Assembly (NCBI RefSeq): GCF_003150835.1
Contig: NZ_CP029479.1
Coordinates: 434,001-498,000, forward strand
Direction: 5' to 3'
Length of the DNA: 64,000 bases
From: Phenylobacterium parvum
GTDB lineage: Bacteria > Pseudomonadota > Alphaproteobacteria > Caulobacterales > Caulobacteraceae
The position numbers and the translations under genes were made by a program. This document shows positions 59,241 to 64,000 of the stretch, piece after piece (position 1 is the stretch's first letter; each line of letters starts with the position of its first letter). Under the pieces are notes generated by a model. The model searched no databases and was not told where the DNA came from. It saw nothing but the letters and a program-made list of their open reading frames with translations.

Positions 59241-60197
59241 ATGTCTTCCCGCGAAGGCGACGCGACCCCGCCCGTGCGTCATTTCCTGGACCTCTGGTCC
59301 CTGGAGGCGACGACCCTGCGCCGTATCCTCGACGACGCCGCGGCCCGCAAGGCCGCGCGCGCCGGCTGGACCCAGGGCCGGGTCGACGCCGACGCCCCGG
59401 GCCGCGAGCGCACCCTGGCCATGATCTTCGAGAAGAACTCCACCCGGACGCGGTTCTCCTTTGATGCGGCCATGCGCCAGCTCGGCGGCGACGTGATCAT
59501 CTCTACGGCCTCGGACATGCAGCTGGGCCGGGGCGAGACCATCGCCGACACCGCGCGGGTGCTGTCGCGCATGGTCGACGCCGTCATGTTGCGGTCGAAC
59601 CGCCACACCGACCTGGAGGACCTGGCGGCCAACTGCGCCGTTCCGGTGATCAACGGCCTGTCGGACACCGGCCATCCCTGTCAGATCCTGGCGGACCTGA
59701 TGACCTTCGAGGCCCATCGCGGCCCTGTGAGGGGAAAGACCCTGGCCTGGGTGGGCGACGGCAACAATGTCTGCGCCAGCTTCATCCACGCCGCGCCCCT
59801 GCTGGGCTATCGGCTGAACATCGCCTGCCCAGAGGGTTATTCGCCGGACCCGACGGACCTGGCCCGGGCCGCCGCCCTCCAGGGAGAGGTGTCGGTCACC
59901 CGCGACCCGCGCGAGGCCGTCGCCGGCGCCGACTGCGTCATCACCGACACCTGGGTCTCCATGGGCGATACCGACAAGGCCGAGCGCATGGCGGCCCTGG
60001 CGCCCTTCCAGGTCGATGAGGTCCTGATGGACCTGGCGCACCGGGACTCCGTCTTCCTGCACTGCCTGCCGGCCCACCGGGAGGAAGAGGTCACCTCGGC
60101 GGTGATCGACGGCCCGCGTTCGCGGATCTGGGAGGAGGCCGAGAACCGGATCCATGCCCAGAAGTCGATCCTGGCCTGGTGCTTCGGGGCGATATGA
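59241..60197 (+). CDS. argF: Ornithine carbamoyltransferase
   Basis: Makes citrulline from ornithine and carbamoyl phosphate. 318 residues: [13 protein letters not shown] (carbamoyl-P site), [31 protein letters not shown], and [11 protein letters not shown] (ornithine/catalytic Cys). Length is normal. It begins seven bases after argD and overlaps hslO by four (ATGA), so all three are one operon. Confidence 0.96.
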   Translation: MSSREGDATPPVRHFLDLWSLEATTLRRILDDAAARKAARAGWTQGRVDADAPGRERTLAMIFEKNSTRTRFSFDAAMRQLGGDVIISTASDMQLGRGETIADTARVLSRMVDAVMLRSNRHTDLEDLAANCAVPVINGLSDTGHPCQILADLMTFEAHRGPVRGKTLAWVGDGNNVCASFIHAAPLLGYRLNIACPEGYSPDPTDLARAAALQGEVSVTRDPREAVAGADCVITDTWVSMGDTDKAERMAALAPFQVDEVLMDLAHRDSVFLHCLPAHREEEVTSAVIDGPRSRIWEEAENRIHAQKSILAWCFGAI

Positions 60198-61117
60198 GTC
60201 GCCCGGTTTCCCTGGAGGCGGTCGATGACGACCGGGTCTTCCCCTTCCAGATCGAGGGCGAGGCCGTGCGCGGGCGGCTGGTCCGCCTGGGTCCGGCGGT
60301 GGACGAGATCCTGTCGGCCCACGCCTATCCGGACCCGGTCGCCAACCTCTTGGGCGAGACCTGCGCCCTGGCGGCCCTGGTGGGCTCCAACCTCAAGTTC
60401 GAGGGCCGGCTGATCGTCCAGGCCCAGGGGAATGGCCCCGTCCGCTACGTGGTCTGCGACTATGACACGGCCGGGTCGCTGCGGGGCTATTGCCGCTTCG
60501 ACCCCGACGAGATCGCCGCCCTGGCCGCCGGCTTCCAGCGTCCGGGCGCGCGCACCCTGCTGGGCGACGGCCTCTTCATGATGACCGTGGACCAGGGCCC
60601 GGACATGGACCGCTACCAGGGCGTGACGGCCATCGAGGGCGAGACCCTGGCCCTCTGCGCCGAGCAGTACTTCGCCCAGTCGGAGCAGACCCCCACCCGC
60701 ATCCGGCTGGCGGTGGGCCAGGCGGATTCCGGCGACGGCCCCCGCTGGCGCGCCGGCGGGGTGCTGATCCAGAACATCGCCGGGGATGACGCGCGCGGCT
60801 CCACCGAGGAGCCCTGGCGACGGACCGAGGCCCTGTTCGAGACCCTGGGCGAGGACGAGCTGATCGACCCCCTCCTGCCGGCCGGCGAGCTCCTGTTCCG
60901 GCTGTTCCACGAGGACGGCGTGCGGGTCTTCGAGCCCCAGCCCCTGAAGGCCGCCTGCCGCTGCTCGCAGGCGCGGATCCTGGGCCTCCTGGCCTCGTTC
61001 AGCGCCGAGGAGCGGGCGGACATGGTCGAGGCCGACGGCCGCATCCGGGTGTCCTGCGAATTCTGCTCCCGCGTCTACGAGGCCCTGCCGTCGGATCTGG
61101 ACGGCCAAGGGGGCTGA
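60194..61117 (+). CDS. hslO: Redox-regulated chaperone Hsp33
   Basis: Holdase activated by disulfide formation under oxidative heat stress. 307 residues from ATG 60194: N-domain [20 protein letters not shown], middle domain, and C-terminal zinc site CRCS (C-x-C) and CEFC (C-x2-C) about 28 residues apart. The typical CXC and CXXC pair is intact. Coupled to argF by ATGA; same layout is known in Caulobacter relatives. Confidence 0.94.
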   Translation: MSRPVSLEAVDDDRVFPFQIEGEAVRGRLVRLGPAVDEILSAHAYPDPVANLLGETCALAALVGSNLKFEGRLIVQAQGNGPVRYVVCDYDTAGSLRGYCRFDPDEIAALAAGFQRPGARTLLGDGLFMMTVDQGPDMDRYQGVTAIEGETLALCAEQYFAQSEQTPTRIRLAVGQADSGDGPRWRAGGVLIQNIAGDDARGSTEEPWRRTEALFETLGEDELIDPLLPAGELLFRLFHEDGVRVFEPQPLKAACRCSQARILGLLASFSAEERADMVEADGRIRVSCEFCSRVYEALPSDLDGQGG

Positions 61118-61186
61118 CGCCGGGGCGCCGGTTCCCACCCGCCGGTTTCGGCGCCATGCTGCCCTCCAACGACACGGGAGGACGCC

Positions 61187-62167
61187 ATGACCCTGCACAC
61201 CAAGCTCTGTGACCTTCTGGGGGTGAAGCACCCCGTCATGCTGGCCGGCATGGGCGGGGTCTCCTACGCCGAGCTCGCCGCGGCGGTGACCAATGCGGGG
61301 GGCTACGGCGTCCTCGGCATGGCCGGCCAGGGTCCGGACTTCATCCGCGAGCAGATGCACCGGGTGCGCACCCTCACCGACGGCCCCTTCGGCGTCGACC
61401 TGCTGGCGGCCTCGCCGGAAAGCCTGACCGCCGCCGTGGACGTGATCATCGAGGAGGGCGCCTCGTCCTTCGTCGCCGGCCTGGGCGTACCCATGCCGAT
61501 CATGGAGAAGCTCAAGAAGGCGGGCCTGAAGGTCATGGTGGTTTGCGGGGCCGTGAAGCACGCCGTCAAGGCCGAGCAGGCGGGCTGCGACGCGGTGATC
61601 TGCCAGGGCGGCGAGGGCGGCGGGCACACCGGCCTGGTCGGCGGCCTGCCCCTCATCGCCCAGGCGGTGGAAGCGGTGAAGATTCCCGTGGTCGGCGCCG
61701 GCGGCATCTACGACGGCCGAGGCCTGGCCGCCGTGCTGGGACTGGGCGCGGTGGGGGTCTGGGTCGGCACCCGCTTCATCGCCTCGCCGGAGGCCCATGC
61801 GGGCGACCTCTACCGCCAGACGATCGTGGAGGCGTCGGACGAGGATTCCATCCGCACGCGCTGCTACTCAGGCAAGCCCATGCGGGTGCGCAAGAACCCC
61901 TATGTCGATGACTGGGAGAGCCGTCCGTCCGATATCCAGCCCTTCCCGATGCAGGCCATGCTCTCCAGCCAGGCCGGCGTGATGGGCGGCATCGGCGGCC
62001 AGATCGAGGGCCTGGATCCTGACCGGTCCTGCTTCGCCATGGGCCAGTCGGCCGGCGGGGTGCATGAGGTCCTGCCCGCAGCAGAGATCGTCGCGCAGAT
62101 GGTCTCGGGTGCAGAGGCGGCGATCGACCGGATGACGGCCCTGCGGGCTGCGGGGGTGAAGGCGTGA
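61187..62167 (+). CDS. Nitronate monooxygenase family FMN enzyme
   Basis: 326-residue TIM-barrel FMN protein. The start ELLGVKHPVMLAGMGG-like (LCDLLGVKHPVMLAGMGG), GCDAVICQGGEGGGHTG, VVGAGGIYDGRGLAAVLGLGA, and GTRFIASPE are typical of NMO/2-nitropropane dioxygenase; related enzymes detoxify nitroalkanes or act as enoyl reductases. ACGGGAGGACGCC before the ATG is a strong ribosome site. The SDR gene overlaps its stop by four bases, so the pair acts together, possibly on an acyl or steroid intermediate. Confidence 0.85.
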   Translation: MTLHTKLCDLLGVKHPVMLAGMGGVSYAELAAAVTNAGGYGVLGMAGQGPDFIREQMHRVRTLTDGPFGVDLLAASPESLTAAVDVIIEEGASSFVAGLGVPMPIMEKLKKAGLKVMVVCGAVKHAVKAEQAGCDAVICQGGEGGGHTGLVGGLPLIAQAVEAVKIPVVGAGGIYDGRGLAAVLGLGAVGVWVGTRFIASPEAHAGDLYRQTIVEASDEDSIRTRCYSGKPMRVRKNPYVDDWESRPSDIQPFPMQAMLSSQAGVMGGIGGQIEGLDPDRSCFAMGQSAGGVHEVLPAAEIVAQMVSGAEAAIDRMTALRAAGVKA

Positions 62168-62937
62168 GCGGCCGGCTGGAACGACGCGTCGCCTTGGTCA
62201 CCGGCGGGGGTTCGGGCATCGGGGCGGCGACCTGCCGCGCCCTCGCGAAGGAAGGCGCCATGGTGGCGGTCACCGACCTGTCGCCCGAGGCGGCCCTGTC
62301 CGTCGCCGACGCCATCCAGGCCGCGGGCGGCCAGGCCAAGGCCTTCACCCACGACGTCACCTCTCCCGAGGACTGGGAGCGGGTGGTCGGCGAGGTGGAC
62401 GCCGCCTTCGGGCGGCTCGACATCCTGGTCAACAACGCCGGCATGACCACCGTGGGCAACGAGCTGATGAGCCACAGCCTCGAGAACTGGCGAAGGACCC
62501 TGGCGGTCAACCTGGACGGGGTGTTTTACGGCCACCGCTACGCCGGACCCCTGATCCTGAAGGGCGGTCGCGGCGGCTCGGTGATCAACATCTCGTCCAT
62601 CATGGGCAAGATCGCCACCCCCGGGGCGGCGGCCTACTGCGCCTCGAAGGGGGCGGTGCTCATGCTGACCAAGGCCGCCGCCCTGGAGTGGGCGCCCTTG
62701 GGAATCCGGGTGAACTCGGTCCACCCCGGGTATGTGGAGACGCCCCTCGTCCACAACATCCTGCGCGAGGTGGAAGACGGCAACGCCGTCCGCGAGACCC
62801 TGGTCCAGCAGCACGCCCTGGGCCGGCTGGCCGAACCCGCCGAGATCGCCAACGCCATCGTCTTCCTGGCCTCGGACGAGTCCAGCTTCATGACCGGCTC
62901 GGAGATGGTCGTGGATGGGGGATACACCGCGCGCTAG
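62164..62937 (+). CDS. Short-chain dehydrogenase/reductase
   Basis: Classical SDR of 257 residues. TGGGSGIGAA cofactor motif near 14-23, NNAG (DILVNNAGMT), catalytic Ser in INISSIMG and YxxxK in YCASKGA, and a C-terminal FMTGSEMVVDGGYTAR. NAD(P) 3-hydroxyacyl, sugar or steroid alcohol substrates are all possible. GTG start 62164 overlaps the preceding stop (GTGA). The repeat cluster follows directly. Confidence 0.92.
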   Translation: MSGRLERRVALVTGGGSGIGAATCRALAKEGAMVAVTDLSPEAALSVADAIQAAGGQAKAFTHDVTSPEDWERVVGEVDAAFGRLDILVNNAGMTTVGNELMSHSLENWRRTLAVNLDGVFYGHRYAGPLILKGGRGGSVINISSIMGKIATPGAAAYCASKGAVLMLTKAAALEWAPLGIRVNSVHPGYVETPLVHNILREVEDGNAVRETLVQQHALGRLAEPAEIANAIVFLASDESSFMTGSEMVVDGGYTAR

Positions 62938-62940
62938 GCC

Positions 62941-63116
62941 GTTGACCCCCTCACCCGGCTTCGCCGGGAGCTCCCCCTTGGGGGAGCAATTGGCGCTGTC
63001 ATTCCTCCCCATCAGGGGGAGGTGGACCGCGAATGCGGGCCGGAGGGGGTCAGCGGCGACGTGGATTGACCCCCTCACCGACCTTCGGTCGGCGCTCCCC
63101 CTCGGGGGAGCAATTG
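62941..63116. repeat. Mosaic palindromic repeat cluster B (three units)
   Basis: Units 62941-62992 (type 2), 63001-63051 (type 1, opposite orientation), 63065-63116 (type 2). The third copy changes stem CCCGGC/GCCGGG to CCGACC/GGTCGG, three compensatory pairs around the same TTC loop, and keeps the second hairpin. The first unit is identical over 52 bases to 28683-28734. Lies between convergent genes (SDR and DUF418). No ORF is supported in this 203-base gap. Confidence 0.9.
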
Positions 63117-63140
63117 CGCTTGGGTGTTTCTCCGCGCAGC

Positions 63141-64000
63141 TTAGGCCGCCCTGCGGAAGGGCTGCCGTTTCCACTGGACCAGGGAGCGCCAGGCCCACTC
63201 GAAGGGGCCGTAGCGGAAGTGGGCCAGCCAGGGGCGGCTCCACAGGAGCATCAGGGCCCAGACGCCAGCCACCACCCAGAGCAGTTGGAACCGTGACAGG
63301 TGGCCGAACAGGCCCAGGCCGTAGCCGCAGAAGACCAGGCTCGTGATCACCGAGGTCATGAGGTAGTTGGTGAAGGCCATCCGCCCAGCCGCCTCCAGGC
63401 GCGAGACGAGGCCCCGCAGGACGCCCGCGCGGACAATCAGCAGCAGGACCGAGGCGTGGGCCAGGGCGATGAACGGCCGGGTGAGTGACTGCCAGACCAA
63501 CAGTTCGTGGGTCCGGAGAGGCTCGAAGCCGGACTGGTGGATCAGCCAGGCCAGCATGGCTGTGAAGGGCGCGGCGCAGGCGTATCCGAAGAGGATCAGG
63601 ATCAGGTAGGACCGGGTCGGCCAGCCGAGGGAGAAGAAGCCCATCCGGAACAGGCCCATGCCGATGAGCATCTGGCCCACCGCCTCCGGACCCGCGTCGA
63701 AGGGGATCGCCACCTGGAGCGCGAGGGCCACCGGGGCCCTTGCCTGCAGGGCCTCCAGGAACCCGCCCCGGAACAGGGCGGTCGCCTGCTCGGCGAACCC
63801 GGGCGGCGCAATGAAGCCCTGCGAGGCCTGGGCCCAGGCCTCGCGGATCGCCGGTCCGGCCCCGGGGGCCAGGGCCGCTGCCTGGAGCGCCTTCAGCTGT
63901 CCGGCGTCGGACATGTGCCAGGCGAACAGGGCGGCGAGCACGGCTCCGCCCAGGCCGATCAGCAGGCGCGCGTCGAGCCTGCGGAAGGGAAAGACCAGGG
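63141..64000 (-). CDS. DUF418 membrane protein, N-terminus off the window
   Basis: Polytopic membrane protein of the DUF418 (YeiB-like) family; at least 286 residues seen. Several hydrophobic helices (for example FLFGYACAAPFTAMLAWLI-like, LVFCGYGLGLFGHLSRFQLL) and the family's C-terminal AAGRMAFTNYLMTS, LLWVVAGVWAL and YGPFEWAWRSLVQWKR motifs are visible. The frame remains open at the window end (RRLDARLLIGLGG), so the start lies beyond. Function of DUF418 is unknown; related acyltransferase-3-like folds exist. Confidence 0.88.
   Translation of the reverse strand, partial: LVFPFRRLDARLLIGLGGAVLAALFAWHMSDAGQLKALQAAALAPGAGPAIREAWAQASQGFIAPPGFAEQATALFRGGFLEALQARAPVALALQVAIPFDAGPEAVGQMLIGMGLFRMGFFSLGWPTRSYLILILFGYACAAPFTAMLAWLIHQSGFEPLRTHELLVWQSLTRPFIALAHASVLLLIVRAGVLRGLVSRLEAAGRMAFTNYLMTSVITSLVFCGYGLGLFGHLSRFQLLWVVAGVWALMLLWSRPWLAHFRYGPFEWAWRSLVQWKRQPFRRAA

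Overview
The window is dense, high-GC bacterial chromosome, most likely from the Caulobacterales (Caulobacter, Phenylobacterium or Brevundimonas relatives; I cannot choose the genus). The best marker is a GcrA cell-cycle regulator (55771-56277). Supporting signs are the argD-argF-hslO string, the ftsE/ftsX and lysA/argH blocks, and alphaproteobacterial families such as DUF2125, DUF2093 and MJ0042/DUF3426. Genes are packed with 4-base overlaps. No tRNA, rRNA, CRISPR array, IS element or prophage was recognised. Nearly all of the window is core metabolism and envelope biogenesis.

Layout. 1-8143 (minus): secreted penicillin-acylase-family hydrolase, then chorismate mutase, hisC, tyrC, emrE and a DinG-like helicase cut by the window edge. 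8259-14209: a Baeyer-Villiger-type monooxygenase, DUF2125, ChaC, then ftsE-ftsX-ElyC/YdcF-plsC. 14373-20983: zinc-ribbon protein, phosphoribosyltransferase, lysA, an LptM-like lipoprotein, argH, a TlpA-like thioredoxin and a thiolase-like protein. 20973-24110: TTC38-like protein, a small unknown and a second monooxygenase with an FNR/FixK-type box upstream. 24299-30693: pheT (frameshifted as sequenced), pheS, rplT, rpmI, an MFS gene plus palindromic repeats interrupting the cluster, and infC with a probable ATT start. 30781-47181: sugar and envelope genes (GT9, GT4, galU, glmS, glmM, ugd, phosphomannomutase, kdsD) with a small HigBA-type toxin-antitoxin pair. 47178-53150: RibD-like deaminase, pentapeptide-repeat protein, hsp20, SCP2 protein, lysophospholipase, HisN-like phosphatase, an XRE regulator and an LpxL/HtrB acyltransferase. 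53158-63140: M23 protein, DUF2093, xseA, gcrA, AhpD-like protein, ABC-2 permease, argD-argF-hslO, nitronate monooxygenase, an SDR and a repeat cluster. A DUF418 membrane protein runs off the right edge.

The genes link as follows. Chorismate mutase, HisC and TyrC make a prephenate-to-aromatic-amino-acid operon. ArgH, ArgD and ArgF belong to arginine synthesis. GlmS and GlmM start UDP-GlcNAc synthesis; GalU and Ugd give UDP-glucose and UDP-glucuronate; KdsD starts KDO; LpxL, the glycosyltransferases and the LptM-like lipoprotein point to lipopolysaccharide.

No wholly new multi-gene system was found. The strongest second-look signals are: a ROSE-like RNA thermometer plus RpoH-like promoter before hsp20; mosaic palindromic repeats with compensatory stem changes; an FtsE whose signature, D-loop and H-loop residues are all replaced; the pheT frameshift; a FixK-type box before a monooxygenase; and a HigBA cassette with an operator inside its promoter.
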